Part shown: positions 6,859 to 14,378 of the stretch, one piece after another
Position numbering within the stretch: the first letter of the stretch is position 1
How the letters are laid out: each line of letters opens with the position of its first letter
Source: Deltaproteobacteria bacterium
Lineage (GTDB): Bacteria > Desulfobacterota > Desulfofervidia > Desulfofervidales > DG-60
Direction of reading: 5' to 3'
Length of the DNA: 20,891 nt
Assembly (NCBI GenBank): GCA_021163945.1
Contig: JAGGTC010000042.1
Location: 1-20,891, forward strand
The notes under the pieces: model-generated
Seen by the model: the letters and a program-made list of their open reading frames with translations, nothing else
Databases searched by the model: none
Told to the model about the DNA's origin: nothing
Program-made: the position numbers and the translations under genes

Positions 6859-8183
6859 TGAAAAGGATTAAGGTCAGACACCCTACCCTAGGTGATGGGG
6901 TGGTATTAGATACCAGGCATCGTGGTCATGAGTGTCTAGTAAAGTTTAAAAATGGGATTATGATGTGGGTAAAGAGTCGTCACCTCATCTTCCTTGAAGA
7001 GAGACCAAATTTTTCAAGACCCTCATTTACCTTACCACAGCCAAAGATAAGGCCTATTTCGGCTGAGAGGGGAAAGAGGGAGGTAATAGAGGCATTTAGG
7101 TCTGGCATTGTCCCAGCACAGTTTATTAAGGGCTGGACAGTAGGAAGGGCAAGGGAGATCTCTAAGATAGATGCCTGGCTCCACGATCAAACCTCTGGTA
7201 CACTTGTGATAAATGGGGAATATGGTGCAGGAAAGACCCACATAATTGAGTATTTAAGGGCACATGCCTTGGAATTAAACTATGCTACAGCCTCTGTAGG
7301 GATTGACCCCATGGATGCCCAGGCCGGATTTCCAAAGAGGATATACCGACACCTGATCCGAGGCCTCAGTGTCCCTTATAAGGGAGAGGTCTTAGATTTT
7401 CGACAGGCCTTAAGTGTATTGGCAAAAAGGGACGCATTAAATGACCACCCAATACTTAAGGATGCGCTAAAGCGCATTAGGGAGGGAGATGATACAGAGC
7501 AAATGTGGGCATGGCTTGAGGGAAAGGATACTACCTTTAAGGAGTGGGGGGTGCTCTATGACCATACTACAGCCGCCAATATATATTGTCTGATCCTCTC
7601 TGGCCTTAGCTGGGCCTTAGAGGAATATCTTGATATATGCGGGCTTATACTGCTCTTTGATGAGACAGAGAGCTCAAGAATCTATCGATATAGCTATGAA
7701 TGGCAAAGGGCCCTAAACCTCTTTAGGGCACTTATACTAGTATCAAATGATGAGCCAGACCTCCTTGAGGAAAGGGTAATAAAGACAGAAAATTGCTACA
7801 AAGGGGAAAGGACTGGCCTGGTCTATTCTGGCCATCGCCCCCTACGTTATATATATCGACTGCCTACATACTTTAAGGTAGTATTTGCCGTTACCCCTGA
7901 TTTTTCTATGGATCTGGCCTCTTCTTACAATATCCACCAGATTGAATTGGAGCCCATCCCTGCAGAGTATTTAGAGCACTTCTTTTATCGATTTGTGGAT
8001 CTGTATGAAAAGGTATATGCAATGAAGTTGACACGTCAGCAAAAAAGGGAGATATTTAATCTCATCAAGGGCTATTCCTCTATTTCTATGCGGACCTTCA
8101 TTAAGGCCATGGTAGAGTGTCTAGATTTTAAGCGTTTTTATCCCACCCTAGAGATAGAATCCCTAATGGAGACACATGGATAA
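6858..8183 (+). CDS. Second P-loop ATPase of the BrxC/BrxD-like family, with an N-terminal SH3/Tudor-like segment
   Basis: A homologue of the preceding protein: both have a G-x-Y-G-x-GKTH Walker A (here 'GEYGAGKTH', about 120-128) and a 'LILLFD-E' Walker B (here 'LILLFDETES', about 263-272), separated by a helical insert. Unlike its partner it begins with about 50 residues, 'VRHPTLGDGVVLD' then 'LVKFKNGIMMWVKSRHL'. This resembles the small SH3/Tudor-like beta domain found at the C-terminus of PcrA/UvrD helicases. A proline-rich linker (about 50-70) joins it to the ATPase. After Walker B I find no counterpart of the partner's 'LRQRI' arginine segment. A GTG at 6855 is also in frame, but the ATG at 6858 is better spaced from GAGGAG (6847-6852). 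The start shares one base with the upstream stop, and the end overlaps selA by 8 bases. Function unknown; a hetero-oligomer with the first ATPase is inferred. Confidence 0.68.
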   Translation: MKRIKVRHPTLGDGVVLDTRHRGHECLVKFKNGIMMWVKSRHLIFLEERPNFSRPSFTLPQPKIRPISAERGKREVIEAFRSGIVPAQFIKGWTVGRAREISKIDAWLHDQTSGTLVINGEYGAGKTHIIEYLRAHALELNYATASVGIDPMDAQAGFPKRIYRHLIRGLSVPYKGEVLDFRQALSVLAKRDALNDHPILKDALKRIREGDDTEQMWAWLEGKDTTFKEWGVLYDHTTAANIYCLILSGLSWALEEYLDICGLILLFDETESSRIYRYSYEWQRALNLFRALILVSNDEPDLLEERVIKTENCYKGERTGLVYSGHRPLRYIYRLPTYFKVVFAVTPDFSMDLASSYNIHQIELEPIPAEYLEHFFYRFVDLYEKVYAMKLTRQQKREIFNLIKGYSSISMRTFIKAMVECLDFKRFYPTLEIESLMETHG

Positions 8184-9567
8184 ACAGGCAAAGGATTATC
8201 TTCGCAATATACCCGCTGTAGATGAGGTATTGAGATTTAAAAAAATAGGTTTCCTTTTAGAGGAATATCCCAGAAAATTGGTAGTTGAGGCCATAAGGGA
8301 GGTCTTGGCAAAAAAGAGAGAAGACATATTAAAAAATGGGGTGGCAACCTTAGAAGAGGCAACCATTTCAGAGGAGGTAGGAAAAAGGGTAGAAGAGAAA
8401 TCAGAAGATAGCCTAAAGAGGGTCATCAATGCAACTGGGGTAGTGATACACACAAACCTAGGCCGTTCCTTGCTCCCAAAATCGGCTATCTCCCATCTTA
8501 TAGAGGTTGCAAAATACTATAACAATCTAGAATTTGATCTAGAAATGGGAAAACGTGGCCTTCGCTATAGTCATGTAGAGCCCCTTTTGTGCGAGTTGAC
8601 CGGGGCAGAGGCGGCTATGGTAGTAAACAACAATGCAGGGGCAGTATTTCTTATCCTAAACACCTTGGCCTATGGAAAGAAGGTAATTGTCTCGCGTGGG
8701 GAGCTTATAGAGATTGGGGGCTCATTCCGTATCCCAGATGTTATGAAGAGTTCTGGGGCCATCTTGGTAGAGGTAGGCACTACCAATCGTACTCACATCT
8801 ATGATTATGAAAATGCCATTGATGAAGAGACAGCCCTACTGCTAAAGGTCCATATGAGCAATTATAAGATTGTTGGATTTACAAAGGATGTACCACTAGA
8901 AGAATTGGTAGAATTGGGGAAGAGATATAGTATCCCTGTGGGGGAGGATCTGGGCAGTGGGAATTTTATCATGCTCTCCAAATATGGCCTAGAAAAGGAA
9001 CCCACAGTACAGGAGGTAATCTCAGCAGGTGTGGATGTAGTAAGCTTTAGTGGAGATAAGCTTTTGGGCGGGCCCCAAGCAGGCATAGTTTTGGGAAAGA
9101 AGAAATTTATTGATAAGATTAAGAAAAATCCTATAAATCGTGCACTTCGTATTGATAAATTTACACTGGCTGCCCTAGAGAGTACACTCAAACTCTATAG
9201 GGATGAGGGATTGGCCATAAAAGAGATCCCTACACTGCGCCTGCTTACAATCCCAAAGAAGACGCTTTATATGCGGGCAAGAAGACTAAAAAATAGGCTT
9301 TCAAAAATAGGGGGGCTTAGTGTCCAAATAAAGGAGGGTATCTCACGTGTAGGGGGGGGTGCACTCCCTATCCAGACACTGCCTACATTTGTAGTGGCCA
9401 TAAGGCCTATAGGTACCTCCTTAGTAAGGTTTGAAGAGAGGTTGCGCTATGGAAAACCACCAATTATTGGTCGAATTGAAGGGGATGAGGTCTTACTAGA
9501 TATGAGGACAGTGCAGGATGAAGACCTACCCCTAATCCCAAAGGTTATAAGTCAGTCTTTAGATTGA
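8176..9567 (+). CDS. selA: L-seryl-tRNA(Sec) selenium transferase
   Basis: A pyridoxal-phosphate enzyme that converts Ser-tRNA(Sec) to selenocysteinyl-tRNA(Sec) using selenophosphate, in the cytoplasm as a large ring. The N-terminal domain ('LRNIPAVDEVL', residues 9-19) binds tRNA(Sec). The core has 'RVINATGVVIHTNLGRS' (82-98), 'GGSFRIPDVM' and the PLP-lysine motif 'FSGDKLLGGPQAG' (291-303) with Lys295. The length of 463 is typical, and the N-terminal domain marks true SelA rather than an archaeal SelA-like protein. The start overlaps the second ATPase by 8 bases, with GGAG four bases before the ATG. The 3' end overlaps the convergent hisD by 16 bases. selB, selD and tRNA(Sec) are not in the window. 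Its presence implies that the organism makes selenoproteins. Confidence 0.96.
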   Translation: MDKQAKDYLRNIPAVDEVLRFKKIGFLLEEYPRKLVVEAIREVLAKKREDILKNGVATLEEATISEEVGKRVEEKSEDSLKRVINATGVVIHTNLGRSLLPKSAISHLIEVAKYYNNLEFDLEMGKRGLRYSHVEPLLCELTGAEAAMVVNNNAGAVFLILNTLAYGKKVIVSRGELIEIGGSFRIPDVMKSSGAILVEVGTTNRTHIYDYENAIDEETALLLKVHMSNYKIVGFTKDVPLEELVELGKRYSIPVGEDLGSGNFIMLSKYGLEKEPTVQEVISAGVDVVSFSGDKLLGGPQAGIVLGKKKFIDKIKKNPINRALRIDKFTLAALESTLKLYRDEGLAIKEIPTLRLLTIPKKTLYMRARRLKNRLSKIGGLSVQIKEGISRVGGGALPIQTLPTFVVAIRPIGTSLVRFEERLRYGKPPIIGRIEGDEVLLDMRTVQDEDLPLIPKVISQSLD

Positions 9568-9578
9568 AGCCTTTTTTT
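9552..9578 (+). terminator. Possible weak terminator of the selA operon, lying inside the hisD 3' end
   Basis: TCAGTC (9552-9557) and GATTGA (9562-9567) can form a 6-bp stem with one G-U pair and a TTTA loop. This is followed by AGCC and a run of seven T residues (9572-9578). The stem is short, so termination strength is doubtful. Confidence 0.35.
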
Positions 9579-10844
9579 AATGCTTTCTGCATGGGCAAGG
9601 AGTCCTTCTATATGGGCCATTTCTATGGCCCTTGGCCCCAAGATATCTAATCCCTCTTTGGAGATAAAAATAATACTGGAGCGCTTTATAAATTGCTCCA
9701 CAGAGAGTACAGAAGAGAACCTGGCAGTCCCAGATGTAGGCAGGATGTGATTTGGGCCGGCTACATAATCACCAATAGGCTCTGTGGCATACCTTCCCAA
9801 GAAAATGGCACCTGCATGCCTTATCTTACCCACTAAACTCATAGGCTCAGTCACTAAGAGTTCTAAATGTTCTGGGGCAATAATATTAATCACCTCTGCA
9901 GCCATATCTAGATTTGGCAAAATGAACATATACCCATTTTTCCTTAGTGCCTCCTCTGCAATGGCCCTCCGAGGCAAGGTAGGTAGTTGCCTATTTATCT
10001 CTTCAGAAACATCTTTTGCGTGTGTCTCTGATATTGTAACAAAAATGGGCATAGCCATTTCATCATGTTCTGCTTGGGAGAGTAGGTCTGCCGCCACCCA
10101 TGAAGGGGGTGCAGTCCCATCAGAGATAATGGCAATTTCACTTGGACCAGCAATCATATCAATGCCTACCTGCCCAAATACAAGTTTTTTGGCAGCTGCA
10201 ACATAGATATTTCCTGGTCCACAAATGAAGTCTACCTTTGGAACAGTCTCTGTACCAAATGCCAATGCAGCAATTGCCTGTGCCCCACCAAGACGAAATA
10301 CCCTATTTATTCCCACAATTTTGGCAGCAGCTAGTATAGCTGGGGAGATATAGCCCTTTGGTGTAGGCACAGCCATAACAATCTCCTTCACCCCGGCTAT
10401 TTTGGCGGGTATGGCACTCATCATTACTGTAGAGGGATATACAGCCCTACCACCAGGGCAATATATGCCAATCCTCTCTAGGGGGGTGATGCGTTGCCCA
10501 AGCAGGTTTCCAATCTCATCTGTAATAAACCAGTCTCTTGGCAACATTCTACGGTGAAATGCCTCAATCCTCTTTGCCACATACTCTAGGATAGGGATTA
10601 TCCCTTTACTCTTATTATAGGCTGCCTCAATCTCTTCGGCAGAAATTTCAAGTCCTATCTCCCTTAGGTCTATAGAGTCAAATCTTTTAGTATACTTTAT
10701 TAATGCATCATCCCCGTAATTTTTTACCTCCTCTATAATCTCAGAGGCAATATCCAAGACATCTTTTGGGATAATCTCTTGTCTCTTCCAATCCCTTGCA
10801 AATTTTAATAAATCAGATTCATTCTTGATAACCAGTGTCTCCAC
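9552..10844 (-). CDS. hisD: Histidinol dehydrogenase
   Basis: Catalyses the last two steps of histidine synthesis, L-histidinol to L-histidine with two NAD+. The signatures are complete: 'GIYCPGG' (126-132), 'FRLGGAQAIAALAFG', 'GPGNIYVAAAKK', 'SQAEHDE' (256-262), 'APEHLEL', 'GDYVAGPNHILPT' (358-370) and 'LAHAES' (416-421). The expected zinc ligands Gln257, His260, Asp359 and His418 and the catalytic Glu325-His326 pair are all present, so it should be active. At 430 residues it is full length. The start is a GTG at 10844 with AGGAG a few bases before it; that site overlaps the pilB stop region, so it is probably translationally coupled to pilB, 8 bases upstream. No other his gene is nearby. 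Confidence 0.96.
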   Translation of the reverse strand: METLVIKNESDLLKFARDWKRQEIIPKDVLDIASEIIEEVKNYGDDALIKYTKRFDSIDLREIGLEISAEEIEAAYNKSKGIIPILEYVAKRIEAFHRRMLPRDWFITDEIGNLLGQRITPLERIGIYCPGGRAVYPSTVMMSAIPAKIAGVKEIVMAVPTPKGYISPAILAAAKIVGINRVFRLGGAQAIAALAFGTETVPKVDFICGPGNIYVAAAKKLVFGQVGIDMIAGPSEIAIISDGTAPPSWVAADLLSQAEHDEMAMPIFVTISETHAKDVSEEINRQLPTLPRRAIAEEALRKNGYMFILPNLDMAAEVINIIAPEHLELLVTEPMSLVGKIRHAGAIFLGRYATEPIGDYVAGPNHILPTSGTARFSSVLSVEQFIKRSSIIFISKEGLDILGPRAIEMAHIEGLLAHAESIKKRLQSKD

Positions 10845-10852
10845 GCCCTCTC

Positions 10853-12547
10853 CTAAGTAACCCTCAATACCTCTTCAATGGTCGTGATCCCCATCTTTAT
10901 TTTCTCTAGCCCACTTGCCCTTAGGGTCTTCATGCCTTCAGAAATTGCTATCTCTCTTATCTTACCTGCACTCTCCCTTGCTAGGATTGCATTTCTAATG
11001 GCATCGCTGACGATTAAAATCTCAAATAAGGCAACCCTGCCTCTATATCCAGTATAATTACAAGAGCTACACCCCTTTCCTTGATATACCTTGATAGTTT
11101 TTGCCTCTTCGGGCGAGAACCCAACCTTTGTCAATAGCTCTGGTCTTACCCTCACCCTCTCCCTACAGTGAGGGCAAATTACCCTGACCAATCTTTGGGC
11201 AATAATAGCAATTAGAGAGGAAGATACCAAAAATGGCTCAATATTCATATCCAATAGGCGTGTAATTGTACTTGGGGCATCATTTGTGTGTAAGGTGCTT
11301 AAGACCAAGTGACCAGTAAGGGCTGCCTTGATGGCAATATCTGCTGTGTCTAGATCCCTGATCTCTCCTACCATAATGATATCTGGGTCCTGCCTTAAGA
11401 AAGAGCGTAATGCAGAAGAAAAGGTTAGACCAATCTTTTCATTGATTTGGACCTGATTGATGCCCTCTAAGGTATATTCCACAGGGTCTTCGGCCGTGAG
11501 GATATTTACCTCCTTTGAGTTGAGTTTGTTTAAGACTGCATATAGTGTGGTTGTTTTTCCACTGCCTGTGGGTCCGGTGACCAATATCATCCCATAAGGG
11601 CGTTTAATTGCCCATAAGAATTTATTAAGCTCCTCCTTACTCAGCCCTAGCTCTTCCATGCCCTTGATGCCTGATGATTTGTCAAGCAAACGCAGGACGG
11701 TCTTTTCCCCATAAAGGGTAGGTATAATTGAAACACGGATATCTATATCTTTTTGCCCTACCTTTATCTCTATCCTGCCATCCTGGGGGCGTCTTTTTTC
11801 TGCAATATCCAAGGCGGCCATGATCTTAAGGCGGGCAGTGAGTGATGGCTCCAGCCTATTTGGCATATTCATAAAGTCATGTAATACACCATCTATACGG
11901 TAGCGGACCCTTAATTCATCCTTGTAAGGCTCAATATGGATATCGCTTGCCTTTTTTTTGATGGCGTTGACCAAAATGTGATTGACCAATTTGACTACTG
12001 GTGCCTCTTCTGCATGGAGCTTCTCCAGGTCCAATTCCTCCTTTTCTCTTCGTCGAATCTCAATTGGGACCTCTTCACGTAGTTCTTCTAATATCTCTGG
12101 GGGGATAGGTGAGCCATAATATCTATCAATGGCCTCTCTAACGGCTAGCTCTTCGGCCAAGACCAATTCTATTTTGTGTTCTGTAATAAACTCTAAATCA
12201 TTGAGTATGAAGATATTAAATGGATCTGAAGTAGCTACAACCAATTTATTTCCATCCTTTGAAATGGGAATTACTTGGTACTTCTCAGCCACTTGTTGGG
12301 GGATAAGGGAGATGAGGGATTGATCTATATCTATTTTCCTTAACTTTATCGTGTCAAGTCCAAATTCCTTGGCCAAAAAAGAAAGTAATGTCTCCTCATC
12401 AATATAACCAAGCCGAATTAGGTTATACCCCAAGCGCCCACCAGATATCTTTTGCTCTTCTAGGGCCCTATCTAGCTGTGCTTGGGTAATGATACCTGCT
12501 TTTATAAGCCTTTCACCCAGTCTTTGGTAAACCGATGCCTCTGCCAT
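10853..12547 (-). CDS. pilB: Type IV pilus assembly / type II secretion ATPase, PilB/GspE family
   Basis: A hexameric cytoplasmic ATPase that powers polymerisation of pilin (PilB) or pseudopilin (GspE). Residue numbers here count from the upstream in-frame ATG at 12577. An N-terminal MshEN/T2SSE_N domain (about 20-155) is followed by the secretion ATPase core. The core has Walker A 'GPTGSGKTTTLY' (335-346), an Asp box near 'AEDPVEYTLEG', Walker B 'DPDIIMVGEIRD' (397-408) and His box 'LSTLHTNDA' (426-434). The zinc-binding tetracysteine is 'CPHC' (468-471) and 'CSSC' (503-506). The frame opens at the ATG at 12577, but a TATAAT box at 12578-12583 lies directly before it. The ATG at 12547 ('MAEASVYQRLGERL') is therefore the likelier start, giving 564 residues. 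Neither start has a Shine-Dalgarno sequence. PilB is preferred over GspE by length and N-terminus, but no other pilus gene is nearby. Confidence 0.9.
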   Translation of the reverse strand: MAEASVYQRLGERLIKAGIITQAQLDRALEEQKISGGRLGYNLIRLGYIDEETLLSFLAKEFGLDTIKLRKIDIDQSLISLIPQQVAEKYQVIPISKDGNKLVVATSDPFNIFILNDLEFITEHKIELVLAEELAVREAIDRYYGSPIPPEILEELREEVPIEIRRREKEELDLEKLHAEEAPVVKLVNHILVNAIKKKASDIHIEPYKDELRVRYRIDGVLHDFMNMPNRLEPSLTARLKIMAALDIAEKRRPQDGRIEIKVGQKDIDIRVSIIPTLYGEKTVLRLLDKSSGIKGMEELGLSKEELNKFLWAIKRPYGMILVTGPTGSGKTTTLYAVLNKLNSKEVNILTAEDPVEYTLEGINQVQINEKIGLTFSSALRSFLRQDPDIIMVGEIRDLDTADIAIKAALTGHLVLSTLHTNDAPSTITRLLDMNIEPFLVSSSLIAIIAQRLVRVICPHCRERVRVRPELLTKVGFSPEEAKTIKVYQGKGCSSCNYTGYRGRVALFEILIVSDAIRNAILARESAGKIREIAISEGMKTLRASGLEKIKMGITTIEEVLRVT

Positions 12548-12577
12548 TTTGTTTATATTGTTAAATACCTTTATCAT

Positions 12578-12605
12578 ATTATATAAGAAAATTAAAAAAG
12601 ATAAA
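12578..12605 (-). promoter_or_regulatory. Predicted promoter of pilB-hisD
   Basis: On the reverse strand a perfect TATAAT (12578-12583) is preceded after 16 bases by TTTATC (12600-12605), a 3/6 match to the -35. Transcription would begin near 12571, downstream of the first in-frame ATG, which favours the ATG at 12547 as the pilB start. Confidence 0.4.
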
Positions 12606-12654
12606 CCTTTATCTAATTTCGTCTACTCACAGAAATTGTTCAAAATTACAGTCC

Positions 12655-12682
12655 TTTACAAATCAGATAAAAAAATTATAAT
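12655..12682 (+). promoter_or_regulatory. Predicted strong promoter of the Gld-type ABC operon
   Basis: TTTACA (12655-12660) and a perfect TATAAT (12677-12682) are 16 bases apart in a very AT-rich stretch. Transcription would start near 12689, about 8 bases before the ATG at 12697, and no Shine-Dalgarno sequence lies in that leader. Confidence 0.6.
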
Positions 12683-12696
12683 TTTTTTTCTTTACA

Positions 12697-13620
12697 ATGA
12701 TCGAGGTATCCCATATAAGCAAGAGGTTTGGCCATAGGCTAGTACTAGAGAATGTCTCTTTTTATGTAGAAAAGGGGGAAATCCTTGGGTTTTTGGGGCC
12801 AAATGGGGCAGGAAAGACTACCACCATGCGTATCTTAACAGGGTTTCTCCCACCAAATTCAGGCACCGTTCGTATTGGCGGTTATGATATCCAAAAAGAA
12901 CCGCTTAAGGTAAAAAGGCTACTGGGTTACCTCCCAGAGCACAACCCCCTTTATACAGAGATGACGGTTAGAGACTATCTATTCTTTGTGGCTGAGACAA
13001 AGGGTGTAGAGAGGTCTAAAAGGAAGACTCAAGTAAATGAGACAATAGAGAGGTGTGGGCTAAGGGAAGTAGCCTCAAGACTGATTGGTCATCTATCAAA
13101 GGGTTATAGGCAGCGCATTGGCATGGCCCAGGCCCTAATTGGGGACCCAGAGGTCTTAATATTAGATGAACCTACGATTGGCCTTGATCCAAAGCAAATT
13201 TTGGAGATAAGGCAGTTGATCAAGGAATTGGCTGGTAAAAAGACCATTATCCTAAGTACCCACATCCTCCCTGAGGTAAGTATGACCTGCACAAGGGCTC
13301 TGATTATCAATAAAGGGAGGGTTGTTGCAGAGGATGCCCTTGATAACCTTACCTATACAAGGGGTGTAAGTATTAGTGTTAGGGCAAATCCACAGACACT
13401 TCTCTCTACACTAAATTCTATTGATGGGGTGAAAAGTGTGGCTATAGAGGATGAAAAAGAAGGCATTGTAAGGGCATCTATAGAGACAGGGCAAGAGGTA
13501 AGGGCCAAAATAGCCTATAATATTATTCAAAATGGGTGGGAGCTTTTTGAGATGACCCCCTTAAGGGCAAGCCTTGAAGAGTCATTTGTAAGGCTTGTTA
13601 CTGAAGAGGAAGGCCAATGA
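12697..13620 (+). CDS. ABC transporter ATP-binding protein, GldA-like
   Basis: The nucleotide-binding subunit of an ABC-2 type exporter. It has Walker A 'GPNGAGKTT' (34-42), the signature 'LSKGYRQRIG' (133-142), Walker B 'EVLILDEPTIGLD' (152-164) and the switch histidine in 'LSTHILPEV'. A C-terminal extension of about 90 residues after the ATPase core is typical of the GldA/CcmA/NatA group. The length of 307 residues is standard. The ATG at 12697 starts the usual 'IEVSHISKRFG' sequence, leaving no room for a leader with a ribosome binding site. The stop overlaps the permease start in an ATGA. With the three following genes it forms the unit found in many bacteria as 'gliding motility-associated' GldAFG, though outside Bacteroidota there is no evidence of a motility role; the substrate is unknown. 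Confidence 0.9.
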   Translation: MIEVSHISKRFGHRLVLENVSFYVEKGEILGFLGPNGAGKTTTMRILTGFLPPNSGTVRIGGYDIQKEPLKVKRLLGYLPEHNPLYTEMTVRDYLFFVAETKGVERSKRKTQVNETIERCGLREVASRLIGHLSKGYRQRIGMAQALIGDPEVLILDEPTIGLDPKQILEIRQLIKELAGKKTIILSTHILPEVSMTCTRALIINKGRVVAEDALDNLTYTRGVSISVRANPQTLLSTLNSIDGVKSVAIEDEKEGIVRASIETGQEVRAKIAYNIIQNGWELFEMTPLRASLEESFVRLVTEEEGQ

Positions 13621-14378
13621 AGAATATCTATTTTCTTGCAAAAAAGGAGTTGAAGATATACTTTTACTCACCTATTGCCTATAGTGTCGCCTTTATGTTT
13701 TTACTAATTGCAGGATACTTTTTTTATAGCGATGTACTCTATTTTAGCCTGATAAGTCTTCAGGCAAGAAGTGGCTTTATGGGATTAGACATCACTGATT
13801 GGGTCATTCGCCCCCTCTTGGGGAATATGAGTGTGGTTTTATTACTCATCCTGCCCCTGCTTACTATGAGGCTCTTTGCCGAAGAGAGGCGGCAAGGGAG
13901 CCTAGAGCTCCTCCTTACCTATCCCCTAAGGGATATAGAATTAGTACTAGGGAAATTCTTTGGCTGTTTGGCTGTCTATGTTCTGATGCTTGCCTTTACC
14001 CTACCCTATCCTATTATTTTATATCTACTAGGAAGAACTGATATCTCTCCATTTTTTACCGGTTATTTAGGCATTTTCTTGATGGGCAGTGCCTTTATTG
14101 CCCTGGGGCTCTTTATCTCCTCCCTTACAGAGAGCCAGATTGTGGCTGCTGTCATTACCTTTGGCCTCTCTTTGCTCTTTTGGATCATAAATTGGGCAAC
14201 CCACTTTGTAGGGCCTCCACTATCCAAGATCCTAGAGGCTATTTCTATTATCACCCATTTTGAGGACTTTATGAAGGGGATTATTGATACAGCACATATT
14301 ATATTTTATTTAAGCTTTATATCCCTTTCCCTATTTTTAACACTGCGGGTATTGGAATCCCGTCGTATTAGAGGATAA
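13617..14378 (+). CDS. ABC-2 type permease, GldF-like
   Basis: The membrane subunit partnering the preceding ATPase. About six transmembrane segments are apparent, near residues 18-40, 65-88, 115-140, 145-168, 175-198 and 222-245. The cytoplasmic loop 'EERRQGSLELLLTYP' (about 92-106) is the ABC-2 coupling-helix region, with the conserved E-G-T/S-L-E pattern. At 253 residues it is typical of GldF-like permeases. It is coupled to the ATPase gene by a 4-base overlap and is followed immediately, without a gap, by the GldG-like gene (TAA then ATG). The transported substrate cannot be told from sequence. Confidence 0.87.
   Translation: MKNIYFLAKKELKIYFYSPIAYSVAFMFLLIAGYFFYSDVLYFSLISLQARSGFMGLDITDWVIRPLLGNMSVVLLLILPLLTMRLFAEERRQGSLELLLTYPLRDIELVLGKFFGCLAVYVLMLAFTLPYPIILYLLGRTDISPFFTGYLGIFLMGSAFIALGLFISSLTESQIVAAVITFGLSLLFWIINWATHFVGPPLSKILEAISIITHFEDFMKGIIDTAHIIFYLSFISLSLFLTLRVLESRRIRG

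Noticed and set aside
5602..8183. A complete BREX or other phage-defence island.
   Set aside because: Only ATPases of this superfamily are present. There is no PglZ, methyltransferase, Lon-like protease, helicase or nuclease, and the surroundings are housekeeping genes with matching codon use.
9784..10206. A 140-codon rightward frame opposite hisD.
   Set aside because: It is antisense to the strongly conserved hisD and its composition (Ser/Ala/Ile-rich) is that of a shadow frame.
12549..12737. A 62-codon rightward frame in the pilB/gldA intergenic region.
   Set aside because: It is low-complexity Lys/Ile/Phe sequence across the AT-rich divergent promoters, and it overlaps both flanking genes.
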